64,000 nt of DNA from Parabacteroides sp. FAFU027 (GCF_022808675.1 NZ_JAKZKV010000005.1:186001-250000); one strand, 5' to 3'; shown: positions 36,703 to 46,992, counted from the stretch's first letter. Program-made: numbers and translations. Notes: generated by a model from the letters alone, not told the origin.

Positions 36703-37911
36703 TTACGCATTCTCAGCCATCATTTCCCTGATAACCTGACTCAACTTCTGAATGCCGATAAAAATCTCACTTTCATTCGAACATGAAAAGTTTAACCGGC
36801 AAGTATTGACATTTTCATTGTCTGTGTAAAAAGGATTTCCGGGTACAAAAGCAACATTCTCCTGAATAGCCCGCTCAAAAAGCTCCATGGCATTGATGTC
36901 ATCAGGGAGCGTTAACCACAGGAACATTCCACCTTCGGGGCGGGTGTATTTTACCTCCGGTGGAAAATATTGTTCAATAGCCGCAATCATAGCTTTTGCC
37001 TGCTTACCGTAAGATTTACTGATGGTAGCGATATGATTGTCAACATCATAGTCCGTCAGGTATTGGCAAACCAGCCGTTGTGTAAAATAGTCAGTATGCA
37101 AATCGGCAGCCTGTTTGGCAATGATTAGCTTATCCATCACATTATCCGGTGCAACTATCCAGCCTAACCGAAATGCCGGTACTACTGTTTTTGAGAATGT
37201 CCCCAACATGATGGTTTGTTCCGGAATGAAGTGATAAAACGATGGTAACGATCCTCCCTTGAAGCGGATATCCCCATACGGGTCATCTTCAATCAGGTAG
37301 AGCGAACGATTTCGGCAAATATCTGCTACCCGCTGACGGGTTTCAGAACTGTAACTTATCCCGGACGGATTCTGAAAATTGGGAATCAGATAGGCTAAGC
37401 GGGGAGATTCATTCGTCACAGCCTCTTCAAAACGAATCGTATCTATTCCATCGTCCAGGAGAGGAACAGGAATAAAAGAGGGTCTGAATACCGAAAATGC
37501 CTGAATGGCACCCAGGTATCCGGGTTTTTCAATCACAATCTTATCGCCTTCATTGATAAACACTTTTGCCAACAGGTCGAGGCCTTGTTGTGAACCGTTC
37601 GTTATGAGAATATTGTCCGGATTGACCGACAACCCTTTCTTTGCATATCGTTCGGCTATCTTCCTGCGCAATCCGATGTACCCTTCGGTATTGGAGTATT
37701 GCAAAATGTTGCGGTCACCGGATGTCATTAGTTTCTGAGCCGAGGCACTCAACGCTTCGAGAGGAAAGAGCTCTTTGTTAGGTAAACCGCCTGCAAAAGA
37801 GATAACCTCGGGTGATATTGCTACTTTGAGTATCTCACGAATAAATGAACGGGGTACCCCCTCCATTCTTTGGGCAAATGCCATTTTCTTCGATTCGGAA
37901 CTGGAATCCAT
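36703..37911 (-). CDS. PLP-dependent class I/II aminotransferase
   Basis: The fold-type I aminotransferase has 402 residues and resembles the LysN/2-aminoadipate and AvtA-like branch. Visible are ISFAGGLPNKELFP near 38 (substrate-binding arm), NGSQQGLDLL near 106 (phosphate-binding), NPSG near 180, EDDPYGDIRF near 212, and the PLP lysine in GTFSKTVVPAFRLGW near 242. No MocR-type helix-turn-helix is fused. The leader ORF upstream, rich in Ile and Val codons and followed by a terminator hairpin, indicates control by branched-chain amino acids, so these are its likely substrates or products. The annotated family is firm; specificity is inferred from the leader. Confidence 0.9.
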   Translation of the reverse strand: MDSSSESKKMAFAQRMEGVPRSFIREILKVAISPEVISFAGGLPNKELFPLEALSASAQKLMTSGDRNILQYSNTEGYIGLRRKIAERYAKKGLSVNPDNILITNGSQQGLDLLAKVFINEGDKIVIEKPGYLGAIQAFSVFRPSFIPVPLLDDGIDTIRFEEAVTNESPRLAYLIPNFQNPSGISYSSETRQRVADICRNRSLYLIEDDPYGDIRFKGGSLPSFYHFIPEQTIMLGTFSKTVVPAFRLGWIVAPDNVMDKLIIAKQAADLHTDYFTQRLVCQYLTDYDVDNHIATISKSYGKQAKAMIAAIEQYFPPEVKYTRPEGGMFLWLTLPDDINAMELFERAIQENVAFVPGNPFYTDNENVNTCRLNFSCSNESEIFIGIQKLSQVIREMMAENA

Positions 37912-37941
37912 AATTCAATGTTTTGATGAAGTTATTAAATG

Positions 37942-37976
37942 AAAAAACCCCCTTCCGGTCAATCACCGAAAGGGGG
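37942..37976 (-). terminator. Attenuator terminator of the aminotransferase gene
   Basis: On the minus strand 37976-37965 (CCCCCTTTCGGT) pairs with 37959-37948 (ACCGGAAGGGGG), one mismatch, followed by six T (37947-37942). The 5' arm and loop contain TCGGTGA (37969-37963), which can instead pair with TCACCGA at 38019-38013 in the end of the leader ORF. That gives the two exclusive structures expected of ribosome-mediated attenuation. Confidence 0.85.
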
Positions 37977-38006
37977 TAGTCTATTTCCTGAGTTATAGCA
38001 ATAGCA

Positions 38007-38081
38007 TTACCGTCGGTGAATCGTTCTGACCCAGGTGACAATAATGGCGACCACTACTATGTTAATTAGATTTCTTCTCAT
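38007..38081 (-). CDS. Leader peptide of a branched-chain amino acid attenuator
   Basis: A 24-codon frame runs from ATG (38081-38079) to TAA (38009-38007). Its core reads NLINIVVVAIIV, with nine Ile, Val or Leu residues in twelve, then TWVRTIHRR. Such clusters of regulatory codons are the hallmark of ilv/leu-type leader peptides. Stalling on the Ile/Val run would leave TCACCGA near the stop free to form the antiterminator. Completing translation would mask it and allow the terminator at 37942-37976. The leader is followed 30 bp later by that terminator and 95 bp later by the aminotransferase gene. Confidence 0.82.
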   Translation of the reverse strand: MRRNLINIVVVAIIVTWVRTIHRR

Positions 38082-38214
38082 TTTTTGAGCTGTAAGTATT
38101 TCCCACACTCCTGTTGTGGTTTTGCAAAGGAAGTTATTTTGGGCTTACGATGTTATTTAACACCATTTATTTTTACATTTGTTAACTATACAAGAAGCAT
38201 TAGGTTACTCTGCG

Positions 38215-38291
38215 GGTGTCGCATCCCGATAACCATCTCTTAACCGCGATAATATTCGTTTAGAATCAGCGGTTAAAAACCGCTGCACCCA
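38215..38291. repeat. Degenerate copy of the AGCGGTTAAAAACCGCT inverted-repeat element
   Basis: The right arm TCAGCGGTTAAAAACCGCTGCACCC is identical in sequence to that of the element at 61102-61177. The left arm (CGGGTGTCG, TCTTAACCGCG) is decayed and interrupted by about 16 bp. It lies between the aminotransferase leader and the GH2 gene, in a gap with no other gene. Confidence 0.7.
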
Positions 38292-38371
38292 TTAGAGACT
38301 ACTATAAATGGCAAAACATCAGGCATGTGGAGTTCAGATTTTCGCACTTCAATATGGTTTGACTATTCATT

Positions 38372-41300
38372 TCACTGGTCATAACTATTATAAAACGGCT
38401 TAAAAGGTTTCGCCAGATTAGTGGATGAACCAAATAGTTTATGCAGAACATCAGGCCAATTGGCATTGAGTGGCACAATAGAAAAGCGACCGGATATTTC
38501 CTGCAATTTTTCCACATTTACTTTCGTTTCCGGCATGCTTCCTTTGTTGAATCGTCCTGAAACATAAGCATTGTAGCTGACGATAATACCCTCAGCAGTA
38601 TTCTCCACGGCAATATTGCTTTTATTTGCCACGAGAGCAATGCCTTTGCCCTGCGCATCGGAAAGAATGGCAATATCCACATCCTCCCGGTTTCCCTGGT
38701 AATTCAGGTCTGCACTGTTCAGGTGGTAAAGGCCGAATTCGTCTAGTCTGTCTTTTCCGGGATAAGCAGGGTAAGGCCCTTTGCCAGCCCAACGAAATTC
38801 AGTAAACGATGCCGGCATCAGGAATGAAAGTCCCGCCTCGAGTGCAATGCCTTTTGCCTGATTGGGCACAAAACGGTATTCTACATCAATACGACCACTG
38901 TCAGAAACTGAATAGATTACCTTGCCGGAAATAAACTGACCTTTGCCGTTTTGTCGCTCGTAGGTATAATTCACTACCATCTTTTTAGCTGTAATACTTT
39001 CGACTTTCACCTGTGGACGGGTCAGTAAATGAGGCGTCCAGACCGGATTACTTTCAGCACTGTTTTTCTCTGTCATCAAAGGGTCGTCAATGTTTGCTGT
39101 TTTTTTTTCCGCCGGTTTGCTAGTGGTTGCCAGTTCAGACATGGTGGTTTTGCGTCCCATGCGGGCATAAGGGCCATTCGCAATTAAATTTGAACCGGAT
39201 AGGTCAGTCAGCTTTATCATTCCCGTTTGAGGATTCAATCCCAGTTTGAAATCTCCGCCAGTGATGGTATTGGCCTTCAAAACCGGTTTCTGAGCTTTGG
39301 ATGCCTGCTTTTGACGCAAACCGGTTGTATGATTTTTGACCTGCAACGGATAGACTTTTTCATAAAAAGTATAATTCTGCTTGTCGCTAAACTGCACTTT
39401 CAGGTAGTAATAGTTTGCGTCTACCTTTTCCGGAAGATTGACATTTATCGTCAGGTTCATTGTGTCATGGGGAGCACAATCCAGAGCGCTTTTTCCGGAC
39501 TCCAACGCCGTAGTATCTGCATAAAGTGCCCATTTGCACCGAGTTTGCGAAAGATTGGTAAAGTCGTATCGGTTGTTCACTTTGAGATTGACCGTCTGTT
39601 TTCCGCCAGAAACAAGTAGAGTATCATCCATCGCTTTCACAGGCGTGTACACCTTGCGCAATTGCCAGTAATCCACCTGAGGAACACGATTGGCATAAAC
39701 TAAACCATCAGCCCCCTGATTGCCGCAATTGTCATACACAGTAACTGAATCTTGCCAAACGGAGGTGGTAAAAGTACCTGGAATGGTCTTTTCCTTCGAC
39801 TTACGCAAAATGCCCTGGTCAAAGAAATGCCATACGGAACCACCAGCCAGCTTCGGATTGGCATACATGATTTCCCACAGAGCCTCTACACGGTCAAAGT
39901 CAAGACCCAACGCATGGGCATACTCGGTTATAATCATCGGGCGGTCAAACTTGTTGGAATATTCACGCAACACAGCCGGAACGGTGTAATGAGGTGACAA
40001 AATATCGACAGAAGCAGGGATAGTTTCGTATATTTTCCGGAAGTAGGAACCAATCTGCGGATAACAATGCGGACGAGTCGGGTCGAGCTGTTTTACATAC
40101 TCTCCCACTTCAATACACATCGGTGTCAACGGATTTTCATTCCCCACACTCCACACGATGACTGAGGGATGATTTTTATCCCGCCAGATAGTTGATTTCG
40201 CCCGTTCCTTTAGGATTGTCAAATAGGATTTATCATTCAAATGATTATCGCCGAAACCGAATGGAACTTCTTCCATCACATAGAATCCAAGAGAGTCACA
40301 CAGCTCAATAAAATGAGAGTGCGGAGGATAATGGGAAGTACGGATATAATTGATATTTGCTTCCCGAATCAGCTTTAAATCCTGAAGCATTTCAGCTTCG
40401 GTAACGGAACGACCATTAACCGGCGACAGGTCGTGATGGTTCACCCCACGTAGTTTGATGGGCTTGCCATTCAGTTTGAGAATGCCATTATCCCAGGTAA
40501 TTTCTCGAATACCGACCTTTTCATTGTATCGCTGGATTTCTTTTCCTTTATCTTTCAGAAAAACAGAAAGTTTATACAGATTCGGTGTTTCGGCTGTCCA
40601 CAGACGGGGAGCATCAATTTTTATATTTTGGAAAAATGAAGCTGTATCGGACGCAGCGTTTAAATTGCTTCGTGTAAGCGAAAACGCCCTCACCACCTTA
40701 CCTTCAGGGTCAGTCAGTGTAGCGGTAACTGTTGCCGTAGAGGAGAATTTACCACCTGATACTTTCTCAATCAGAGCCGAAACCGAAAGCGTTGCATCGG
40801 TTTTACCTACTTTGGTTCTCACCACCAAATCTTTGATATGGGTAGTTGGTAAACTAAACAAAGTCACATCACGAATAATTCCGGATAACGACCAGCAATC
40901 GTTTGTATCAAACTCCCATCCTTTTGAGCGTGTGGTCACCCGAACTGCCAGCACATTCGCTTTTCTGGGCGTAACGAATGAGGATATGTCAAAGGTTTGC
41001 CGGTTAAAGGAACTATTGAAGCTTCCGGCGTATTTCCCGTTTACCCAAAACTGATAACCATACTGCACTCCGTCAAAAGCAATATAAATGGGCTCTCCTT
41101 TCCAATCGGCAGGCACATTAAACTCAGTACGATATAACCCGGCTCCCTCCTTCAGCTCTTTACCATAAAAAGGTTCAGCAAATCCCTGCAATTCCCAGTG
41201 ACCGGGTGTTCTTATATCAGCCCAACGGGACACATCTGTTTGGGTATCAAAAAATGCGGTATCCTTCCCTATATGCGATGAAGGGAAATATTTGAATTTC

Positions 41301-41428
41301 CAGATACCATTCAACGATATTTGTTTCCCCAAACCTCTTGATGGCATTAACACCTGCGACATTACGCTGCCGCTACTGAGTAATGTCAGAAGCAGACAAA
41401 TACCGGTAATAATCTTTTTCAATTTCAT
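38372..41428 (-). CDS. GH2 beta-galactosidase (LacZ-like)
   Basis: The exported enzyme has 1018 residues with a signal peptide (about 1-25). It shows the full LacZ layout: sugar-binding jelly roll (about 30-205), immunoglobulin-like domain, TIM barrel (about 320-600) with the acid/base Glu in WSVGNENPL near 432 and the nucleophile Glu in IITEYAHALG near 502, and the C-terminal small-chain domain with WAGKGPYPAYPGKDR. It ends a four-gene operon (DUF362, propeller, GH95, GH2), 74 bp after GH95. It would release terminal galactose from the same glycan that GH95 defucosylates. Confidence 0.93.
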   Translation of the reverse strand: MKLKKIITGICLLLTLLSSGSVMSQVLMPSRGLGKQISLNGIWKFKYFPSSHIGKDTAFFDTQTDVSRWADIRTPGHWELQGFAEPFYGKELKEGAGLYRTEFNVPADWKGEPIYIAFDGVQYGYQFWVNGKYAGSFNSSFNRQTFDISSFVTPRKANVLAVRVTTRSKGWEFDTNDCWSLSGIIRDVTLFSLPTTHIKDLVVRTKVGKTDATLSVSALIEKVSGGKFSSTATVTATLTDPEGKVVRAFSLTRSNLNAASDTASFFQNIKIDAPRLWTAETPNLYKLSVFLKDKGKEIQRYNEKVGIREITWDNGILKLNGKPIKLRGVNHHDLSPVNGRSVTEAEMLQDLKLIREANINYIRTSHYPPHSHFIELCDSLGFYVMEEVPFGFGDNHLNDKSYLTILKERAKSTIWRDKNHPSVIVWSVGNENPLTPMCIEVGEYVKQLDPTRPHCYPQIGSYFRKIYETIPASVDILSPHYTVPAVLREYSNKFDRPMIITEYAHALGLDFDRVEALWEIMYANPKLAGGSVWHFFDQGILRKSKEKTIPGTFTTSVWQDSVTVYDNCGNQGADGLVYANRVPQVDYWQLRKVYTPVKAMDDTLLVSGGKQTVNLKVNNRYDFTNLSQTRCKWALYADTTALESGKSALDCAPHDTMNLTINVNLPEKVDANYYYLKVQFSDKQNYTFYEKVYPLQVKNHTTGLRQKQASKAQKPVLKANTITGGDFKLGLNPQTGMIKLTDLSGSNLIANGPYARMGRKTTMSELATTSKPAEKKTANIDDPLMTEKNSAESNPVWTPHLLTRPQVKVESITAKKMVVNYTYERQNGKGQFISGKVIYSVSDSGRIDVEYRFVPNQAKGIALEAGLSFLMPASFTEFRWAGKGPYPAYPGKDRLDEFGLYHLNSADLNYQGNREDVDIAILSDAQGKGIALVANKSNIAVENTAEGIIVSYNAYVSGRFNKGSMPETKVNVEKLQEISGRFSIVPLNANWPDVLHKLFGSSTNLAKPFKPFYNSYDQ

Positions 41429-41502
41429 ACGTATTTTCTTTTTGATAATTTTCCGATTCTATTCACAACTCCGTAGCCGTTATACCGCGACTTGTTATAA
41501 AA

Positions 41503-43917
41503 TCATTTACTCATTACGTCATACACATTTCTCGCTTTGGTATCGAAACGGCAAACATACTGAACAGCCTGTCCGAGTTTCACTTTCCGGGTTATAGTTT
41601 TCACACCTTTGACTACAACCGGTACATTAGTACGTAATATGCAGGTTCCGCCAATTGAGGAACGGATAACTGCCGAGGTCAGGTTACCTTTCGACCACTT
41701 GATGTCAGTTTCAAATCCGCCTCTGGCACGCAAGCCTTTCACATAACCATCCGACCACTTCGAAGGCAATGCCGGTAACAATTGGATTTCGCCCAAGTGG
41801 CTTTGAACAAACATCTCGGCAATACCGGCTATCGACCCGAAGTTTCCGTCAATCTGGAAGGGCGGATGCGAATCAAAAAGATTGTTCAGCGTGGATTGTT
41901 TCAGCAACTCCTGATACATTTTATAAGCATGGTCACCGTCAAGCAGACGCTCCCAGAAATTAATCTTCCAGGCTTTACTCCAACCGGTACCTCCATCACC
42001 ACGAATTTCGAGGGTTTTGCGGCATGCATTTGCAAACTTCATGTCAAGAAGCGGTGATATTTCACGTCCGGGATGTAACCCAAACAGGTGTGAAACATGG
42101 CGATGCTGTGAGTCCACGTCCTGATAATCACCGTACCATTCTTGCAGATTGCCCCATTTCCCAATCTGAAGCGGATGCATCTTAGCTCTCTTTTCGATCA
42201 GCATTTTACGATAGGCGTCATCAATACCCAGGGTTTGAGAGGCTTCAATCAGGTTGGTAAATAAGTCGCGGATAATCTCCATATCCATAGTAGAAGCTAT
42301 GGTTACCGACGTCTTCTTTCCATCGGGTAAGTAATAGTCATTCTCGGGAGAAGTGGATGGAGCTGTTACTAACTCACCCTTGTATTCTGTCAACCAGTCG
42401 AGACAAAAATCGGCAGCACCTTTCATCAGTGGGTAAGCCGTTTCTTTCAGGAATATTGTATCGCCTGAATAGCGATAATGTTCGTATAAATGCTGACACA
42501 ACCACGGACTTCCCAATGCCCAGTTGGCATATTTCGGATCACCCGATACGGGATTGGCCATGGCCCAGATATCAGAGTTGTGATGCACGGTCCATCCGTT
42601 GCAATTGTAATAGCTTTTGGCTACAGCCTTACCCGTTACAGCATAACGTTTAATCTGATCGATCAACGGAGAAGCCATTTCAGACATATTCAGAATTTCA
42701 GCAGGCCAGTAATTCATTTGCAGATTGATATTGGTAGTGAAATTACTGCCCCACGAAGGACGGATATTACCATTCCAAATACCCTGAAGATTAGCCGGAA
42801 GTCCTCCAGGACGACTTGAACTGATCAGTAGATAACGTCCGAAATTGAAGTACAACATTTCGAGCGAAGGATCATTGGCTTCTTTTTTATAGTTCGCCAA
42901 GCGTTCATCGGTTGGCTGATCGTTTACCGGATTGGTCGTGAGTGAAAGTTCCACCCGATTATAAAACCGCTGAAAATCGGCCAGGTGAGCGGTTAATAAC
43001 TGAGTATAGGATTTACCCAGGGCTTTATCAAGATAAGCACAAGCTATTGCTTCCTCATCTTTGCCTTCTGATACCGGAAATTTATCATAGCCACTAAAAC
43101 TGGTGGCACCCGATACCAACACAATTGCCTCGGTGGCACCAGTGATATTAAGGAGACTATCCGTCGATACTTTACCATCTGTCGCCAATACTTTGGCACG
43201 AAACTGGTATCGCATCCCCTTTTGCCCCAAACTGTCCTCGTATATAATAGGCAGTGGTGCCCGGCGGGTATCAGAAGAAATCCGGGCTTTCCCTTTCAGT
43301 ACTATTTCATTCTTAGTGGTAAATTCCTTTTGATATTTCAGCTCATGGCGAACATTCATACTGACATTCAACATCCCTTTTTTATCAGCAGTCAGACGTA
43401 ACACAATTACCTGATCGGGAGCAGATGAAAAGATCTCGCGTGTGTAGGTGGTTCCGTTTGCCGTGAAACGGGTAGTTGCCACAGCACGTGTAAGATCCAG
43501 ATCGCGATAAAGATTGACTGGTTCTCCATCAAATTTCTGCCAGATGACCAAATCACCAAGCGGCTGGTACATCTGGCAGTTATTACCCTGCATCTTTCGC
43601 ATATTTTTTGCTGCTTCATCGTAATTGCCAGCAAAAAGAGCTGCCCTCACTTTCGGAAGGTAAGACGGAGCATCTGTTTTGGCATTCAAATCAACGGGGC
43701 CACCAGTCCAGAGGGTTTGTTCGTTTAGTTGGATGGTTTCTTCGGCAGCACGGCCAAAGACCATAGCTCCCAGGCGGCCGTTTCCGATAGGCAAAGCCTC
43801 TTCCCATATTTTAGCCGGACGATTATACCAAAGGGTTGATGCGTTTTTAGGTTGAGAAAAAACTGATAATATAGAAATTATCATCAGCACCACAACCGTT
43901 ATAAGTTTGTGTTTCAT
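41503..43917 (-). CDS. GH95 alpha-L-fucosidase/galactosidase
   Basis: The secreted inverting hydrolase has 804 residues with a signal peptide (about 1-22). The N-terminal beta domain begins with [18 protein letters not shown] and [15 protein letters not shown], diagnostic of GH95. The alpha/alpha barrel carries [26 protein letters not shown] and the HHNSDIW segment. Characterised members remove alpha-1,2-linked fucose or L-galactose, as in xyloglucan, host glycans and some pectic side chains. Its place before a GH2 galactosidase suggests sequential trimming of Fuc-Gal ends. Confidence 0.93.
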   Translation of the reverse strand: MKHKLITVVVLMIISILSVFSQPKNASTLWYNRPAKIWEEALPIGNGRLGAMVFGRAAEETIQLNEQTLWTGGPVDLNAKTDAPSYLPKVRAALFAGNYDEAAKNMRKMQGNNCQMYQPLGDLVIWQKFDGEPVNLYRDLDLTRAVATTRFTANGTTYTREIFSSAPDQVIVLRLTADKKGMLNVSMNVRHELKYQKEFTTKNEIVLKGKARISSDTRRAPLPIIYEDSLGQKGMRYQFRAKVLATDGKVSTDSLLNITGATEAIVLVSGATSFSGYDKFPVSEGKDEEAIACAYLDKALGKSYTQLLTAHLADFQRFYNRVELSLTTNPVNDQPTDERLANYKKEANDPSLEMLYFNFGRYLLISSSRPGGLPANLQGIWNGNIRPSWGSNFTTNINLQMNYWPAEILNMSEMASPLIDQIKRYAVTGKAVAKSYYNCNGWTVHHNSDIWAMANPVSGDPKYANWALGSPWLCQHLYEHYRYSGDTIFLKETAYPLMKGAADFCLDWLTEYKGELVTAPSTSPENDYYLPDGKKTSVTIASTMDMEIIRDLFTNLIEASQTLGIDDAYRKMLIEKRAKMHPLQIGKWGNLQEWYGDYQDVDSQHRHVSHLFGLHPGREISPLLDMKFANACRKTLEIRGDGGTGWSKAWKINFWERLLDGDHAYKMYQELLKQSTLNNLFDSHPPFQIDGNFGSIAGIAEMFVQSHLGEIQLLPALPSKWSDGYVKGLRARGGFETDIKWSKGNLTSAVIRSSIGGTCILRTNVPVVVKGVKTITRKVKLGQAVQYVCRFDTKARNVYDVMSK

Positions 43918-43991
43918 AAAACAATATATCTAAGATATGTATGCGAATAAGTTATTAATCATCAATGGAATAATTAACAAGAAGGTGTTTC

Positions 43992-45026
43992 TCAATGAAT
44001 ATTCCCGAAGGAAGCTTTTTCCGTAGTTCGTGGCTGAGACAGAGGAACAATAATAGTTGATGGTCCCAAATCGGGCGATTGCCACTGACGCAAAACCCAT
44101 ACAACTTTTTTGTCCGGAGTTACTTCAATTGCTTGCACCGGTTGATTGTTCATATCCACCTGGCCGTTTCCGTTCCACTGATTAAACCAGTTACTGATAA
44201 TGGTATTTCCATTGCTTAAACGAACGGAAGTTTGTGGCGAAGTAACGCTGCAACCGTCCTCTTTGGAAAGGCTTAATGCATATTCCCAGATAACATTCTT
44301 TTGGCGGTCAATTTCACGAACAACGGTTTTGCTGGTTACCAGAAAATGTCCGTTCGGCAACTCTTCAGCTGACCAGAGACCCGGAATATCCATCTTAAAC
44401 AACTGGATTCCATCAGAATCGTATTCGCAAAGGCGTCCCATATCCATGTGAGCAACCAAAATGGTTCCCGCTTTGGTAAGGCGGGCGTGGCGGAAATGGC
44501 CATGAATCTTGTTGGGATTACCCACTTGCATAATCAGCTCCTTCTCCACCGTGTTTGTTTTCTTATTCATCACAATGAGTTTGGCCGGGTTTCCGTTTTG
44601 CAAAAACAACACCCTGTTCTTCCGAATCGGAACAGCCGTGTGGGTTTCAGTACCTGTAGGTGCATCGTAGTTCCAGACCACTTTCTTTTGTGGGGTGATT
44701 TCGGTTATGCCAAACTGGTGAGCAAAAAGAATATTGCCGTTTGACAACATTACCGCATCACTGATTTCACCATCTGCGGGATGAGTGTAGGACCATCCAA
44801 TTTTGCCATTTCTGACAATATACATATTTTGTTTCCTGGCTTCACCCGCGTAAAAGAAATCGAGATGAGATAACTCATTACCCGGTATTAGTTCAGGGGA
44901 AACACGTTTCATGCGGATGCTATCTGTAGTATTATTCACAGTCAACTCTCTGTTTTGAGCATGGACGAATGATAAAACTGACAGGGAGAAAATGAGAGAT
45001 AATATACGAATCTGAGTTTTCATCAT
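43992..45026 (-). CDS. Secreted beta-propeller protein (PQQ-like repeats)
   Basis: The 344-residue protein has a signal peptide ending near AQN (residue 24). It then has repeated strands of the type NGKIGWSYTHPADG, LSNGNILFAHQFGITEI, KKVVWNYD and LPNGHFLVTS, each ending in a tryptophan pair, as in PQQ-like and arylsulfotransferase-like propellers. No catalytic residues can be assigned. Its position between a DUF362 protein and GH95 in one operon suggests a binding or structural role in handling the same substrate, or a remote enzyme of the propeller class. Confidence 0.75.
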   Translation of the reverse strand: MMKTQIRILSLIFSLSVLSFVHAQNRELTVNNTTDSIRMKRVSPELIPGNELSHLDFFYAGEARKQNMYIVRNGKIGWSYTHPADGEISDAVMLSNGNILFAHQFGITEITPQKKVVWNYDAPTGTETHTAVPIRKNRVLFLQNGNPAKLIVMNKKTNTVEKELIMQVGNPNKIHGHFRHARLTKAGTILVAHMDMGRLCEYDSDGIQLFKMDIPGLWSAEELPNGHFLVTSKTVVREIDRQKNVIWEYALSLSKEDGCSVTSPQTSVRLSNGNTIISNWFNQWNGNGQVDMNNQPVQAIEVTPDKKVVWVLRQWQSPDLGPSTIIVPLSQPRTTEKASFGNIH

Positions 45027-45096
45027 GGATATTTAGAATGTTGATTATTAATAACTTTATTCCGGAAACAACTATCACAGCTTGTCCGGCGGGTGG

Positions 45097-46818
45097 TTAT
45101 TTATTCTTCCCAGCTATAAAATGGAGGAATTCAATCCCTTTTCCTTTCTTCGGATTCAGGTTGCGCGAATATCGCATGGTGCTGTCGTTGTCCCAATGCT
45201 CAAAAGCACCCAGGCTCTGCACCGGCTTTCCACCCTGCATGTATTTCGTACCCGAAGGAGCGTTTTGCGGAGTTGCCATTTCGCGCAGAAAATCATCAGC
45301 ATTTTCCCGAACCAGAATTCGGGGGACATTATGGTATGATGTTTCGTAGTTATTCTTGCTTTGTGCGTACATAATATCCAATCCAACAGACTGAATCGCT
45401 ACCCCGTCAAATGAAGCCAATGCACACGATGGCCATTCGGGATTTTCGTAAGGTTCTACTTTATTGTTAAAAGGATAATTAGGGAAATGCGAAGGATAAC
45501 AGCGCCACTTACGACCACAGTACAATCCATCGAGCACGTACAGAATGGTTTTGCCACCCAAATTAGGCGAAGCAGCCAAATCCACCAGTGGTGAATAAGC
45601 GTTTTTCACCCCTTCTTTTTTTGTATTCAGGATGGAGTGAAGCTCCGAAGTTCCTTTGATGGAGCCGGCATGGTTTTTACCCGTCATTGTGAGTGCCGTT
45701 TGCCCTTCGTCACCGTCTTCCATATAATTGTAAGGATAGGAATGTAGTTTAAGAATTGCCAGATTAATCAGGTAAGTTGCCTCTTTTATCTGACGGGGCA
45801 TCAATTTAGCCTTGTTGAATTTTCCGGCAGAATAGGTAATACCTTCCACCCAGTCAGCAGCTTCCAGACCGGTGTAATCACCATAAGCCGGATTGACAGG
45901 CTGTTTTGAGTCGGGAGCATTTTCCTGCATGAAACGAACATCTTTGAATTCATTCCAAATCTCGGTCAGCATGTATGGATAAATTTGCCGGCGGGCATCA
46001 TATACAATAATATTCTTTTGCGACACTCCTGCCTGATTGACCAACTGACGAACCATCGCCAACACCATTTGCGGAGTAGCATCAGTCTGGTTGTCCTGCT
46101 TATCTACACTACTGTTATTCAGGTTAATTTTCACGGCCACCACTTCGCCCGACTGATAACCGCGATTTTTCAATCCACGAACCGATTGATTGTAGTATTC
46201 AAAAATCTTTTTCCAGGAAGACTTGTCGTTTTTTGCACCGGTGAGTTTCTGAATGGTTGACGACAACATCCGAGAGACGCGCTCCTTATCGGTGTTTTTA
46301 TCCAGCCACCATTGGTCGTTCTTCTCTTTCCAGTTACCGGCCCAATGAGCGGCTTTCGGGTCGCGCACCATCACCACACGACCGGGGAAAATTCCTTTTG
46401 CTTCACCTATTGGCTGATTGGAAGCACCCGGTTTCCAGTCGAAACCTACAGCCGGAGCGTACTCCTTAGTCGGAGTTAACGCAAATGAATCAACAATATT
46501 AGAAGGGAAAATAGTTAACCACGCAATCAGCAAGACCATTGTTGCTATTGAGCAGCTGATGACCACCCATTGCTTATGCGAAAATTTTCGACCTAAATGT
46601 TTCAGGCCAAACAGACTGGACACCACTCCGGTGAGCCAGATAACAAATGCGCTGGCCAAAGGAAAAGCGGCCCGCTGACAAGGATAGCTTGCGCGGCTGG
46701 GTTTTGGTATGACCCGGATGAGAAACCAGGCTAAAGCGACTGCTCCTAAAGTGATCATGATAATCTTTTGGATCACCTTACTATTCATAAAATCACGAAT
46801 GCGTAGAAGTAATTTCAT
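45097..46818 (-). CDS. DUF362 domain protein with N-terminal membrane segments
   Basis: The 573-residue product has three hydrophobic stretches at about 18-36, 48-66 and 83-103. A large domain follows that resembles DUF362, with VAVKINLNNSSVDKQDNQT near 225, NIIVYDARRQIYPYM, LINLAILKLHSYPYN and MTGKNHAGSIKG. The cysteine clusters that bind Fe-S in some DUF362 proteins are not evident here, so electron transfer is unlikely. Its function is unknown. It opens the operon with the propeller protein, GH95 and GH2, which is an unusual setting for this domain. Confidence 0.75.
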   Translation of the reverse strand: MKLLLRIRDFMNSKVIQKIIMITLGAVALAWFLIRVIPKPSRASYPCQRAAFPLASAFVIWLTGVVSSLFGLKHLGRKFSHKQWVVISCSIATMVLLIAWLTIFPSNIVDSFALTPTKEYAPAVGFDWKPGASNQPIGEAKGIFPGRVVMVRDPKAAHWAGNWKEKNDQWWLDKNTDKERVSRMLSSTIQKLTGAKNDKSSWKKIFEYYNQSVRGLKNRGYQSGEVVAVKINLNNSSVDKQDNQTDATPQMVLAMVRQLVNQAGVSQKNIIVYDARRQIYPYMLTEIWNEFKDVRFMQENAPDSKQPVNPAYGDYTGLEAADWVEGITYSAGKFNKAKLMPRQIKEATYLINLAILKLHSYPYNYMEDGDEGQTALTMTGKNHAGSIKGTSELHSILNTKKEGVKNAYSPLVDLAASPNLGGKTILYVLDGLYCGRKWRCYPSHFPNYPFNNKVEPYENPEWPSCALASFDGVAIQSVGLDIMYAQSKNNYETSYHNVPRILVRENADDFLREMATPQNAPSGTKYMQGGKPVQSLGAFEHWDNDSTMRYSRNLNPKKGKGIEFLHFIAGKNK

Positions 46819-46952
46819 CTGTTAAACATTTAATTGATTGTATCGGATTTTGGGTAAAGTATGCCTGTGTTATATAAATTGGCTGCTGATCTTAATGAAT
46901 GGACTCCTGAGCCAATATTTATATACAAATTAAGGACACAAACCTGTGCACG

Positions 46953-46992
46953 CATTTGACAGAATGTGACAAATGCTTGACATAATGTAAAT
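46953..46992. promoter_or_regulatory. Direct repeat spaced 21 bp, candidate operator
   Basis: TTGACAGAATGT (46956-46967) and TTGACATAATGT (46977-46988) differ at one base and start exactly 21 bp, two helical turns, apart. They lie between the HTCS gene and the operon it probably controls, about 140 bp before the DUF362 start. AraC-type domains such as that at the end of the HTCS bind this kind of site. Confidence 0.5.

Noticed and set aside
36510-36731. 73-residue plus-strand frame after the conserved unknown gene
   Set aside because: It overlaps the end of the aminotransferase gene on the other strand and has no recognisable features.
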